A stretch of DNA of 64,000 nt from Allygus modestus (lineage: Eukaryota > Arthropoda > Insecta > Hemiptera > Cicadellidae), in the NCBI GenBank assembly GCA_963675035.1, contig OY776111.1, positions 302,825,467 through 302,889,466 on the forward strand, written 5' to 3'. Each line of letters begins with the position of its first letter. The stretch's first letter is position 1. The translations under genes were made by a program, and so were the position numbers. Below the pieces are notes generated by a model that made no database searches, had not been told where the DNA came from, and saw only the letters and a list, made by a program, of their open reading frames with translations. Below are positions 25,931 to 36,269 of this stretch, one piece after another.

Positions 25931-27720
25931 TTTAGAAATATATACCTGGATTTACGGGTGATCCCACTTAAAATACTATACCTTATAAACACGTTATTTA
26001 GTAAATTTTGCTACACTCATCTTAGTCAGGAGTCGAGCTGCCGCAAGTGGACTAGCCCTCAATCCACACATCCCTCATTAAAATCTGTATCAATCAATAA
26101 AGTCTAATCGAACTGACGCTAAGCTTCTTCAAGCTCATTGAAGCAGTCTGACATCAATGGATTTATTCACCAACATTTTCAGCTCAGTATCAATCATTCC
26201 ATTTCTCATTCCCTCTCATCACCAAGGGTAGGTTCCTCCCCAGACTCGCCCTTGAGCCCGGCTTCGGGTTCGGCCCTCGATTTACAATCACTTTCTCGCC
26301 CTAACCAAAAGTCAAAAGCGCCGCAGGCCCCAATTGCCCTCATAAAACCCTGTCATCGTGTCTTCACTTTCGTTTTATTTATTGGTCCCATCCCCGTCCC
26401 GGCGAAAGTTTTTATAGGGGCAATTCTGATATTAAGGTCATAGGGGCTGGGCCAACGTGGCGGTGCAGCGGCATCTCAAAACTGAAAGTGCCAATTGTTT
26501 TGTTTTGGTGTCACCGTAGGTAGCGGTAGTGCCTTATATAATATTAGAGTCATAATAACTTCTTTAATGGAAGTTTGTCTTCTAAATATTCCAAAATCTG
26601 TGACAAAATATGTTAATAATATGTTGATATAACGCATTGCTTGTGTTTGAATTCAATTGTATAATGTATAATAGTTAAAATAACATTAACTTAAATATAA
26701 GCCAAAGATTATATAACTCACTGGTATCATTTCACTTCAACGTAACTTGGGTGATTGAAGTTTCAAAAAGTGACGCGTGTGCTGCGGATTGTTTGGTATT
26801 GTTGTAAACAAAACCAACCAGGCAGCTATGTAATAACGCTTGCAATAGATTATTAGCACCGTAAATAGACTGTAGCATTTTACTTCTTCCCTCTCTTTAT
26901 TTTAATTGTATAAACTCTCTCCATTGGGAAATGGGAAATTGGGAAAACACTCGCCTGCATCTATTAAACTCCTCCCTCACAAAAATTATTACATCCCGGG
27001 TGACATTTAAATTTGTTTTCCTACCTAATTCGATGTGAAAATAGAAACTATTTGAAGATATGTTTACATCACATTAAATTATTTGTCTTACTCACATAGT
27101 AAATAAAACTTGCATTTGATCTTTGTTTGGCGCTTGACACAAGCTTATTTGTATGACCAATTTCATTTAGATATTTATTCAGCATTTGGCATGGATATAA
27201 AATATATATTTAATTGAATTTTACAACGTTATCATGAATTTAGATATTTAAACTATACAATTTATAAACAAAGGAAAATTTAAATAACCAAATGTTACAC
27301 TGCTAAAATTTAAACAAATTGTGAGGTGTTTGTATGAGAAAATCAAAATATACATGTAAATTACTATATTTGATTTATATATCTTATCATTTAGTTTGTA
27401 TTCTGTTATCGACGTGCTTGCCAACAGAACGGACGATAATTAGACATTCGTTTTTATTGTGCTCTGAAGGAACGTTAATTATAGACAATTACGTGCATGA
27501 AATGAAGTGAAAACAGCAGTTTGGTGTAGTATTAGTTTTATAATTGATCTGCATTTGCTTTTATATTGTTATATGCAGTTTATAAATATTATAATAAAGC
27601 ACCTTTTCATCCATTGAAGTCTAAAGTGTAGAAATTGAACAATATGTTGCCTTTTAGGGACTCTCTCCCAAATCCATAGCCTCGGTGGTTGCCCAGTATG
27701 AGTATGACGCCACGCGTGAC

Positions 27721-27760
<40 letters not shown>

Positions 27761-29600
27761 CGCGCGCGTTCTTGTGGGAGGGGGCAATACTAGTTCGTGA
27801 CCCCTTGGCTCAGAGGTGAATAACATCGTTGGTCCAGTTCACTGCCCCTCCCCTCCCACTCACATAACCCCCCTCGCACCCGCGTAACTCTTCACTTTTC
27901 ATTACCTCGCCAAACGATCAGTAATTATTAATTTCCAATGGCGAATAAGGAAAATAGCAGAGTTTTTTTAAGTAATATTATTGTTTAACAGGTTTTATCT
28001 TTGAGTTTAATTTCTTTTGTTGTGATTATCTCATCGAAATTAGAAGTTGAAAATGTATGTGTGAATATTATTAAAATCATTTCTGGTTTTTGTTCAACAA
28101 TTTTTTCCACCCCTATGATCCATTGATGACCATGTTTTGGTATCAATCAAAAGCATTTACACTGTGGATGTGTCTTCTAGTTTTTTTATTATTTTAATTT
28201 CCCCTCACAATAGGTTTCTAACTGGCCAGTGTTAATTCTATTTTTTAACACTGTCCAGTGTTATTATCATATTTTGTGTCTATTACGGTGTTATTTTTGT
28301 ATTTATTAAGTCAGTTGTTTATAAAGTAAAGTGTTCAAAACCTCCGGTTCTATGCCTGCGATATTCCTGTGCGAAGGACAGATCAGCTGATATCCTTTTT
28401 TATAATATTTATCTATAGTACTAAACAAATGTCTTGGTTTTTTAGGCGAGTTTCGACCGCTAAAACTATTATTATTTGTGTACACCATATTATCATGTTT
28501 TGGTATCACTAACACCTCTTATCCTCTAGATCTGTCTTTTGAGTTTTTAGAAACATCCACCTTCGGCGCTCCACCCTATGGATTTTCTAATTTTTATTGT
28601 TAATATTATGGGACTATTTTATTTAGAAAATCATCTAATTACTTAAACACAAGTGTTTACTGGTACGAATAATTTTAATTTTTAAATGGTTATGAAATTA
28701 GTAACCCGATGTTGTCATTGGAATTAAACTTCAAAGGCCGATTCGGGATTTAAATAATAACAGATGCTCGTCTTACAGTTTATACATTTCAAAGCAAATG
28801 TAAGTGTTTATTGTTAAAGTGAATTATTAAATAAACAAACCTGATAGTAATAACATGCGTGCGGTACAAATTATATTAATGTGATGATGAGTTAACTAAA
28901 CCTCTTATAACGTATCGACCACGGTTGTTGTCAACAAGTACGTGGTACGTTGTAGGATTTTTCCAACCCCTACTATTCCTGAGTTTACATTATTCTTATA
29001 CCAATTGCGATGTAGAATTGTAGTATTGACAAACATTTCTTCATGTTTTAACGGTTGTGAGAGTAAAATCAAAATAATAAAAAAAATTAACTTTGGGATA
29101 TTATATATTTTTTTAATAATGTTTACTAATCATTGTTTGTATGAACCTCATAAAAGATTGTCCAGGTAAACTGTGTTTGTAGATTCCATCAACAATATTT
29201 TTAAAAGCTCACCAAAGTAAAAGTGCAGAGCTTACGGAAGTCATACGTATCACAAGTTACTATCAACAAGTGGTAGTAGAATTTGGCAGCACACCATATC
29301 GTGACGGGGGGGTGGTGCAGGGGGTACGACGCAGGGAGGGGGAGTGTCCTTGGCCGCTGTGTCTGGGTAAGTCAGTCAAGGCTATTGACCTTCCGCGCCT
29401 GACTTGCGGAGAGGGGGAGCGACGCTCGACCAATAGCGGCTCAGTGTTGGATCCCGTCGCGCTCCTATTGGTCGCCTTATCAAGCTGTTGCCAGTGACCT
29501 TCTGATTTTGAAAAACTCGCGCGGGGATTTTGTTCGTTTTTCCCCGTCCGCTAAAATATTGCCCCCACTCCCATGGTGCCCTAGGCCGGCGTTGCCGCTG
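25931..29600. other. Non-coding stretch upstream of an E75 start exon
   Basis: AT-rich with islands at 26210-26450, 27830-27900 and 29290-29600. A composite (TG)n/(CG)n microsatellite lies at 27722-27768. The last island has CCAAT-like ATTGG words near 29430 and 29467 and a TGACCTTC half-site at 29490, and probably forms the proximal promoter of the exon at 29694. Confidence 0.55.
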
Positions 29601-29608
29601 TGCAGGTG

Positions 29609-29614
29609 TCAGTT
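29609..29614 (+). promoter_or_regulatory. Candidate initiator of the E75 exon at 29694
   Basis: TCAGTT is a perfect match to the arthropod Inr TCA[GT]T[CT], inside a GC-rich, TATA-less island, 85 bp before the ATG. A five-codon upstream ORF (ATG at 29674) lies between. Confidence 0.4.
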
Positions 29615-29693
29615 ACTCCCGCGGTTGTCCGTCCGTGTGTACTTTCACTGATCAGTCACTGTGTGTTCGTGGCCATGTGCTGTGCTTGCTAGG

Positions 29694-29829
29694 ATGGTGC
29701 TATCGGAAGTGATGTTCGACATGCCGCCCCAGTACGCGAGCTATTACCACGACGAGGAGTGCAGGATCGTCGACGAGCAACGGACTCCCTTGCACCTCGT
29801 GGACCATAGACAAATTGAGCTTAATTTAG
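29694..29829 (+). CDS. E75: E75 isoform-specific first coding exon
   Basis: ATG at 29694 in good context opens 45 codons and one base, ending TTTAG|GTATGG in phase 1. The next exon at 30638 accepts this phase, so the two join without a shift. The peptide is acidic and Tyr/His-rich early (Tyr-Ala-Ser-Tyr-Tyr-His-Asp-Glu-Glu), as expected for an unstructured N-terminal A/B region before the DNA-binding domain. E75 is a heme-binding nuclear receptor induced early by ecdysone; isoforms differ only in such N-terminal exons. The start was chosen because the upstream ATG at 29674 terminates after five codons. Isoform letter cannot be assigned from sequence. Confidence 0.75.
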
Positions 29830-30637
29830 GTATGGAAGTCAACTCATACAGTGTAATTTCGTTCTGCTTCAGGGAATTATCGTTTTAAATTAATTACTAT
29901 ATATCTATATTTCTGTCGCAACACTTTGTAATGTAATCTATTTGTATGGATTAACTTCCCAAAACATCAAAGGATTTAAATTTGGATGCTTATTTCGCAC
30001 AGACAAAGTCAGACCAATGAGTTTGTAAACAGTTCTTTGTTTTTGTCTTTTCTTTTATTTCGTTTAGTAACCAAACCGAACTCGAAAAAGGATATTAACT
30101 TAAATAAACTCTATTTGGTTCAACAATAACAATATAAGAAACATCCAAATATTTTATGGTAAAACAAATAAATGTATTTCCTCACAACACTTATTGTTCG
30201 TTCACTCACTAATTTTCGCTCATTGAACGTTGTCGTTCTTCAGGAATCTAACCCCTCTCGCTGGTTCGGAACGGCGGTCAAACAAACCGCATTGATCGTA
30301 GGAACTCCAAAGGCCAGTTTTTTTAAACTAACTGTAACGTGTAATCGCAAACTCAATTCCTCCTTCGTTGAAGGTTTACAGGTCGCCTTCCTGATCGGCG
30401 GCCATGGCAGAGACCGTCGCCTTGCCTTCCTGGCCTTTCAAGGGCGCCTTCTAGCCTTTGCTCGGCGCGCTTATGTCACTAATGTAATAAATGTCAGTAT
30501 TAAAGGTCCCTCTAATAATGAGGTGTAGTCGATTTAATTTATATTAACAACATATTCGTTCGACATATTTATATTCTACTATATCACAGTGTTGCAGTGT
30601 GATTTACTGAATGTAACAGGAGGTTTTTTCTTTCCAG
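29830..30637 (+). other. E75 intron 1
   Basis: Starts GTATGG and ends in a pyrimidine-rich TTTTTTCTTTCCAG. It holds an open frame of 118 codons at 30172-30528 with no recognisable domain and intron-like surroundings, judged not to be a gene. Confidence 0.75.
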
Positions 30638-30726
30638 AATTCGATGGGACGACAGTTCTTTGTCGAGTATGTGGCGACAAGGCTTCGGGCTTCCATTATG
30701 GCGTTCATTCCTGTGAGGGTTGCAAG
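30638..30726 (+). CDS. E75: E75 DNA-binding domain, first zinc-finger exon
   Basis: Begins after TTTCCAG, phase 1, and ends GCAAG|GTATGT in phase 0. It encodes the first C4 zinc finger: two Cys pairs in Cys-Arg-Val-Cys-Gly-Asp-Lys-Ala-Ser-Gly-Phe-His-Tyr-Gly-Val-His-Ser-Cys-Glu-Gly, then Cys-Lys. The exon stops after Cys-Glu-Gly-Cys-Lys, in the middle of the P-box that reads the AGGTCA half-site; the next exon supplies Gly-Phe-Phe. An intron at exactly this site is typical of nuclear-receptor genes. The protein acts in the nucleus as a repressor and opponent of HR3 in the ecdysone cascade. Confidence 0.95.
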
Positions 30727-32619
30727 GTATGTATTTAACAAAATCGCTTTCAGTTACTAAAACAACATTTAGTATCTAAGTCATTTGAACAGAGCTGGAG
30801 AAACGGTGAGAGTTTGTAAACAAAACCAGTCTGCTTGGTTCCGATTCATAAATTCATTTAATTTAATAATTAACTATTCACGTATGCAATAAATTAATCC
30901 CAAACTTAGCAGTTTTTTTCTACAGTAACTTAATATTGACATATACAAATAATCAGAGTGATGAGTACATAAAATGGCCCCATTAACCACCCATTTTACT
31001 CATAATTAAAGAAAAATTTGCAAAACTATGAATATAAAGTACACAGTTCAAGTGCGGCGTAATACCGCAGTACCAAACAAGCAGGGAGCCAGGTAATTCA
31101 AGTGACTCGGCCAAACCGGAAGAAAGGTTCCCGAGTAACACGTTATGCTCTCTGCATCGGTTCCGCTACTTTCTTCGGGTTTGCGTCACGGGAGAAAGTA
31201 CTTTCTTCAGACCGGTCTCCCCCCCCGCTTGGCGCGGCGGCTCCTTTCACCTTTCTCCGGTGCATTTCTCCTCTCTCTCTCTCTTTCTCTCGCAACCGGT
31301 TACCGCGATTAGCGCATCGCATCACAACAATCCCACTCCGTCGCGTTGTTGTGGTTCCGTGGCGGGTGTTTTTCAAAACAACAATACTATTTCATCGTTG
31401 TTGTTAATGATTGTTATTTCTCATTGTTCCTGTAAGTTATAATTATTTTGTTTCTAATTCAATTTATTTGAGTGGGCTATTTTTAGTAGGTTTGTTGTTA
31501 AGGGATTTTTGTATTATTTCCACTCCTGTGGCATTTTTGTTTTGAGTATATATAAACCAGTTTTAAGGTAAAACGTTTTAAACCCCTCAACATGTTTTTT
31601 AAGTTTGTTTACGTGGATATTTTAATTCAGTATATTAATCAATTTTAATTTATTCGGAGTTCTTAAACATTTTCAAAATCGTATTTCCTATAAAACTTGT
31701 CTTTACTTAGGAACTTTCAAGGCTCTATCATTGCTGCGGACTATTGGTGTTCCTACGTGTTTTTTTCACCTACATCAATTATTTTTTGCTTCTGGCTCTC
31801 CGTCATTGAGGTGCTGTTGAACCCTTGCCTATGAACAAAGACACCAGTCGAGTAGGAGGAGCTAGGGCCTCGCCCGCTGGCCTCGGTTCGGCGGTTGAAG
31901 GTCGGTCACCGGGTCCGCGTTGAGGCCAGTGTCCTTTGGCGCTCCGCCCCACCCGCCAGAGAACGTCCCTACGCATTATCAAGGCTTCACGATTATTTAC
32001 AACTGACGATTATTTACAACAGGGCCTCGTTTAGTTTTGCGTAACGGGACACAATCGTAAACGAACTGTTTTGCAAAGTTTTGTCTCGGGGGGTGTCGGA
32101 TCTTTTCTGAAAAAAAAACAGACGGTTTTGCGTAACGGTAGTCTTTTTATTTGGGTCCACTTTGTTAAGGACAATGCGTTTTTTTGTTCTTATTTTAAAG
32201 ACCTGCATAATTTATGAAGCTAGGTTCCTTTTTGCGCAACATTTATTTTAGAAACACCGTATTGGAGGATTTGGAAAAAGATGTGTGATTTACATCCTAG
32301 TTGTTTTTGTTTAACAAGTTTGTTGGGTATTCCTTAGACAAATTTGCATGTATCTTTTATCCAGCGAAACGCATCAGAAGTTTGTTAAGCAATCTTTGCA
32401 ATTAAATTCCTACGATTTCCCGGCGACCTTAGGCGCGCCTTTGCCTCAAGGTTTCCCGTCGCGGAACTCTACTTTGCACAGTTACGCGCCTATTTCTAGC
32501 TACTGCTAGCATATTTTATGAGACTGCCGAGCTTGTACGTATTGAAACGATAATGTTTTGCCTTCTAAAGTGTACACTTTCTCGAGGCGGTGACGTTCAT
32601 GCCCATGAGACTTGGGTCC
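30727..32619 (+). other. E75 intron 2, left part before the Polinton
   Basis: Part of the intron of about 29.8 kb that separates the two zinc-finger exons. AT-rich, with a GC-rich island at 31100-31380 (pyrimidine-rich CTCTCTCTCT at about 31268) and another at 31850-31970. No gene is supported. The first base of the target duplication is 32620. Confidence 0.8.
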
Positions 32620-32625
32620 GGGAAC
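32620..32625. repeat. Target-site duplication, left copy
   Basis: GGGAAC directly before the element; the same six bases follow its right end at 51719-51724. A 6-bp duplication is the known mark of Polinton integration. Confidence 0.92.
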
Positions 32626-32673
32626 AGTAGGGAACAATGGAGACTCCGAGGGCAGGAGGAGTCAGGAGGAGCA

Positions 32674-32905
32674 CCCCCCCCCCCCCCCCGAGCCCCCCCC
32701 CCCCCCCCCCCCCCCCGAGGTCTCGTCTGTGACACTTTGCGAATTTTTTTTTTTGCGAACTTTTTTGCGAACTTTTTTGCAAACTTTTTTTGCGAATTTT
32801 TTTTTTTTGCGAATTTTTTTTTTTTGCGAATTTTTTTTTTTTGCGAATTTTTTTTTTGCGAATTTTTTTTTTTTTGCGAATTTTTTTTTTTTGCGAATTT
32901 TTGTT
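32674..32905 (+). repeat. Poly-C and poly-T/GCGAA satellite in the left TIR
   Basis: C16 and C24 runs separated by GAG are followed by repeated GCGAA separated by T runs of 6 to 12. The mirror image is at 51440-51670. Open frames of about 100 codons across this stretch are by-products of low complexity. Confidence 0.9.
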
Positions 32906-32912
32906 GTGAATA

Positions 32913-33100
32913 CTAACCTAACCTAACCTAACCTAACCTAACCTAACCTAACCTAACCTAACCTAACCTAACCTAATACTAACCTAACCTAACCTAACCT
33001 AACCTAACGTAACGTAACCTAACCTAACCTAACCTAAGGTAACCTAACCTAACCTAACCTAACGTAACCTAACCTAACCTAACCTAACCTAACCTAACCT
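32913..33100 (+). repeat. (CCTAA)n telomere-type array in the left TIR
   Basis: About 36 units of CCTAA, the complement of the insect telomere repeat TTAGG, with a few variant units (ACGTA, AAGGT). The G-rich strand runs 5'->3' toward the element's left tip, the same direction as on a natural left chromosome end. It lies about 290 bp inside the tip. Confidence 0.95.
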
Positions 33101-33490
33101 CGGATCAGATTTCTGATTGCAGATTCTTGTTCGTCTAGTCGAGCCGAGTCATTTGAGTACCCACATCGTACACTTTGGATGATGTTTACAAAAAGGGGCC
33201 CGCACCACACTTTTGACCTTTTTTTTTTTGCATTTTTGGAATCTCCTCGTCAAGCCGAGTATTCTCAGTACCCACATGACATACTTTGGATAATTAATAC
33301 AAGAGTTGAACAGGGTAACGCTACAACCAACAGAGCTAGCCCATCAGCGCTTGCGGTCAATTGAACTACCAGTGAATGCAAATTTTAAGGAGAATATAAT
33401 TGCAATGCTTTGAACATATACTGCATATACCTTCAAGTACTCTGCACCGAGGCAGCTGTTCGCACAACCGACTGACGCGTCCAGTCTACT

Positions 33491-33700
33491 GTCTGGGAAT
33501 GCGGATGTTGTAATTTGATACCTCGACTGGAGGGTGCAGGTGTTCACACAAAAAACCGACAAGTTGAGACCTGTCTGGGAATGCGGATGTTGTAATTTGA
33601 TACCTCGACTGGAGGGTGCAGGTGTTCACACAAAAAACCGACAAGTCGAGACCTGTCTGGGAATGCGGATGCTGTAATTTGATACCCCGACGGGAGGGCG
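33491..33700 (+). repeat. 82-bp tandem repeat in the left TIR
   Basis: Units start with GTCTGGGAATGCGGATG at 33491, 33573 and 33655. The first two are complete; the third diverges after about 45 bp. The same repeat is at 50640-50848 in the right TIR and a fragment is at 36083-36146. Confidence 0.9.
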
Positions 33701-33750
33701 ACGCGACCCTTCCAGGAACCCATTATAGTCCGCCCGTATCGAATTCCGAG

Positions 33751-34018
33751 CAATAAATCACCAGTTGTCAAACACCCACAGTATCATTCTTGTTTTAGGC
33801 TTCAACAATTCCTGACGTATGGGGGAGCGAAAATCTCCCCCTAACCCATTATGTGTTAGGGGGAGCGAAAATCTCCCCCCTAGCAATTAAATCAACAGAA
33901 CACCAGTTGTCACGGTCTCATTCTTGTTCTAGTCTTCAACAATTCCTGACGTATGGGGGAGCGAAAATCTCCCCCCTAAGCCATTATGTGTTAGGGGGAG
34001 CAAAAATCTCCCCCTAAG
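33751..34018 (+). repeat. Left subterminal hairpin repeat array
   Basis: Two units of about 133 bp, each with two hairpins of the form GGGGGAG-CGAAAAT-CTCCCCC (7-bp stem, 7-nt loop), four hairpins in all at about 33821, 33858, 33955 and 33993. The units share CACCAGTTGTCA and TTCAACAATTCCTGACGTAT. The same array recurs in the same orientation at 49421-49645, so it is not part of the TIR. It lies just upstream of the first major-capsid gene. Role unknown: promoter, RNA structure or packaging signal are possible. Confidence 0.9.
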
Positions 34019-34095
34019 CGGTGCGCGGGTCGCGACACGCCACAGTCTCTTGATAGACTTCTTCGAAGACGGACGTCTACATTAATTCGATAACA

Positions 34096-35421
34096 ATGTC
34101 GTTTATTCATCAGAAATCGTGTGAATGTGTGAAGACTGAACTGGACTTGTTTTCGTTACCGCCTACGCAGACCAGCATCGAGAGCGGTAAATGGGTTCAA
34201 TACAAACCGATCTCATCGCTGACGGACGATTCGCCAATAGAGTTTGTAATACCCGGTCACGGTGACGAGTACACGGACCTGACACAAACGTTATTACACG
34301 TGAAAGCCGCTATTGTGAAACAGGACGACACTAAAGCGGACGGTGGGCAACCTGCTAAAGAGGTGGGCCCGGTGAACAATTGGCTCCACTCGATATTCAG
34401 TCAAGTGGATCTCTATCTCAATCATAAACTGGTGTCACCACAAAACAACACGTACGCTTACCGTGCCTACTTGGAAAACCTATTGAACTACGGATGTAGT
34501 GCGAAGAATTCGCACCTGACTAGCGAGCTGTTTTTTGAAGATTCGGCCGGACAAATGGACGATTGTGACGAATTGAACGAGGGATTGAAAAAGCGTCGCG
34601 ATCACACGAAAGAAAGCGATGTTTGCGATATGGTCGGTCGATTGCACATCGATCTGTGCAATCAGAACAAATTCATGTTGAACGGTGTCGAGATGCGATT
34701 GCAACTTAACAGATCCAGAAACTCGTTTTGTATAATGTCCAAAACGCTAACTACCTACAAGGTGACAATTAAAGAGATTAGTCTTTTCGTACGTCGATGT
34801 AAGATCAATCCGAGCGTATTGTTGGCGCACAGCAAAACTCTCGAGACCGGCACGGCCAAGTATCCGATCACGCGTGTAGAAGTGAAATCCTTCACACTAC
34901 CCTCCGGTATAATGAGTAAAGCTTTAGACAGCGCATTTCTCGGTCAGTTACCGAAACGTGTGATAATTGGACTGGTCAGTAATCTTGCGTTCAACGGAGA
35001 TTTCAAGAAGAATCCCTACAACTTTCAACACTACGATATGAATTATCTCGCATTGTACGTGGACGGTGAACAAGTACCGGCCAAACCGTTACAGCCTGTT
35101 TACACATTGAACAGTGAGACATATATACTCTCTTATTACACATTGGTCACTGGCACCGGAATCCAGTTCTCCGACGCAGGTAATGAGATCAAGAGAGGTG
35201 ACTATCCGTACGGTAATTGTCTTATGGCGTTCGACTTGACACCGGACATGTCCGCGGCTGAGTCGAGTCACTGGAATCTCCTGCGCAACGGTAATCTACG
35301 TATCGAAATCGGATTCTCCAAAGCGTTGTCCGAGACCGTCAACTGTATAGTGTACGCCGAACTGGACAACGTCATCGAGATCGATCGTCACCGTAACGTA
35401 ACAGTTGACTTCAGCGGGTGA
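34096..35421 (+). CDS. Polinton major capsid protein, paralogue 1
   Basis: 441 residues from the ATG at 34096. Very like the 440-residue product at 41989: 54 of the first 60 residues are the same, and both end with an Ile-Asp-Arg-His-Arg-Asn-Val segment. This family (often labelled F54H12.2-like) is the candidate double-jelly-roll major capsid protein of Polintons, which would form the hexon-like shell of a virion. The assignment rests on family resemblance, length and the capsid gene set around it; the fold was not computed. It is the first gene inside the left TIR and is separated from the rest of the cluster by an internal TIR fragment, so it may have come with a second element. The reading frame is intact. 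Confidence 0.8.
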   Translation: MSFIHQKSCECVKTELDLFSLPPTQTSIESGKWVQYKPISSLTDDSPIEFVIPGHGDEYTDLTQTLLHVKAAIVKQDDTKADGGQPAKEVGPVNNWLHSIFSQVDLYLNHKLVSPQNNTYAYRAYLENLLNYGCSAKNSHLTSELFFEDSAGQMDDCDELNEGLKKRRDHTKESDVCDMVGRLHIDLCNQNKFMLNGVEMRLQLNRSRNSFCIMSKTLTTYKVTIKEISLFVRRCKINPSVLLAHSKTLETGTAKYPITRVEVKSFTLPSGIMSKALDSAFLGQLPKRVIIGLVSNLAFNGDFKKNPYNFQHYDMNYLALYVDGEQVPAKPLQPVYTLNSETYILSYYTLVTGTGIQFSDAGNEIKRGDYPYGNCLMAFDLTPDMSAAESSHWNLLRNGNLRIEIGFSKALSETVNCIVYAELDNVIEIDRHRNVTVDFSG

Positions 35422-35542
35422 ATAAAAGCGAACGCCAAACAGAAATATTGTCTGACAGCGAGTGCGTACAGTTTACTTCAAGGGTGAGCAGACGCACCAC
35501 CAGTCAGTAGTACGGTTGAAGTCACACGGTAAGGACGTGAAC

Positions 35543-36079
35543 ATGGACGCTTACGCTTCTGCGGACGACTATATCAAATCGTTTATTCAGGAGATTGAGG
35601 TTATGAACAATAATGCTAGTGATCAGACGTTGGCATCACCTCAGTCGTCATTTGTAAAACCGACCACTGCCTGCAAGAGACGAAGGAGACCAACTCCCAT
35701 CGAAGTGGAAACCAAGAAACCAGGATGGGTGCCAAAACCAACAGATGATTCTCCCATAGTGTCATGGATGGACGATGGTAATACGTTTGCTGTTCAAAAC
35801 CCGGGAAACAAAGGACAAATTTTATTGAAAATGGAAATGTACGATGGTACAGATATGGTGTTCATGTGCGGTTTATTTTTGGACAAAGATGGTGAAATGC
35901 ACCAAAGTGTTAAACAAGTAGTTGATAAAGTGGAAAACATGTGGATCTATAAATCAACAGGAGTACCGAAAATTACAGGCTTAACTCAAACTGTTACACA
36001 ACGCAGTGCAGTTTCGCAGCCAACGCCGAAGAAGCGAGCTGTGAGGAAGAAACAACGAGTGGCGTCGGCATTCAACTAG
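35543..36079 (+). CDS. Polinton protein of unknown function (178 residues)
   Basis: The frame is open from 35462, but the first ATG is at 35543. The product has a basic patch near residue 45 (Arg-Arg-Arg-Arg), a central region of about 75 residues that looks folded (alternating hydrophobic positions, Trp, Gly), and a basic tail (Lys-Lys-Arg-Ala-Val-Arg-Lys-Lys-Gln-Arg) that could be a nuclear signal or bind nucleic acid. No family is recognised. It follows MCP paralogue 1 by about 120 bp and ends four bases before the internal TIR fragment, so the two genes may have arrived together. Confidence 0.65.
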   Translation: MDAYASADDYIKSFIQEIEVMNNNASDQTLASPQSSFVKPTTACKRRRRPTPIEVETKKPGWVPKPTDDSPIVSWMDDGNTFAVQNPGNKGQILLKMEMYDGTDMVFMCGLFLDKDGEMHQSVKQVVDKVENMWIYKSTGVPKITGLTQTVTQRSAVSQPTPKKRAVRKKQRVASAFN

Positions 36080-36082
36080 AGC

Positions 36083-36146
36083 ATCCGCATTCCCAGACAG
36101 GTCTCGACGAGTCGGTTTTTTGTGTGAACACCTGCGCCCGACCCTT
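36083..36146 (+). repeat. Internal fragment of the TIR 82-bp repeat
   Basis: GCATCCGCATTCCCAGACAG and the following GGTTTTTTGTGTGAACACCT match the 82-bp TIR unit in the orientation of the right TIR, with a small change in between (GAG for CTT). A right-end-like piece in the middle of a Polinton suggests that the DNA to its left (MCP paralogue 1 and the 178-residue gene) is the remnant of another, related element. Confidence 0.8.
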
Positions 36147-36269
36147 CGGACCACCCACGTAGAAGAAAATGGCGGCGAGGGTTTATAAGGCGGGGCCCCG
36201 CCCGATTGAACATCATTCGCCACCAGACCACCACCTCACATAGACCTACTCCAACTACTACTACTAGAG

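Larger units (their letters stand above)
32626..33742 (+). repeat. Polinton left terminal inverted repeat
   Basis: Pairs with 50597-51718. From the tip inward: AGTAGGGAACAATGGAG, two poly-C runs (16 and 24), a GCGAA/poly-T satellite (about 32738-32905), a (CCTAA)n array, a unique segment with AT-rich and tRNA-like words, and an 82-bp tandem repeat. The two arms keep the same order of variant units in the CCTAA array, and most visible differences are homopolymer or unit number (C24 here, 18 on the right). That is expected for a young insertion or for arms kept alike by strand-displacement replication. Confidence 0.95.

Noticed and set aside
30172..30528. 118-codon frame inside E75 intron 1
   Set aside because: No domain is recognised and it sits between two well-defined E75 splice sites.
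32590..32926. Open frames of about 100 codons rich in Pro or Phe over the left TIR, and their mirror at 51433-51833
   Set aside because: They come from poly-C and GCGAA/poly-T low-complexity tracts and have no coding character.
32913..33100. A real chromosome end or an interstitial telomere scar
   Set aside because: The array is inside both TIRs, mirrored, with unique sequence and a target duplication outside, so it belongs to the element.
33751..34018. CRISPR array
   Set aside because: Eukaryotic setting, hairpins unevenly spaced, intervening sequences themselves repeated and not unique spacers.
35462..35542. Extended N-terminus of the 178-residue Polinton protein
   Set aside because: The extension would need a GTG start; the first ATG is at 35543. 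The same reasoning moved the starts of the ATPase, the 106-residue protein and the 218-residue protein.
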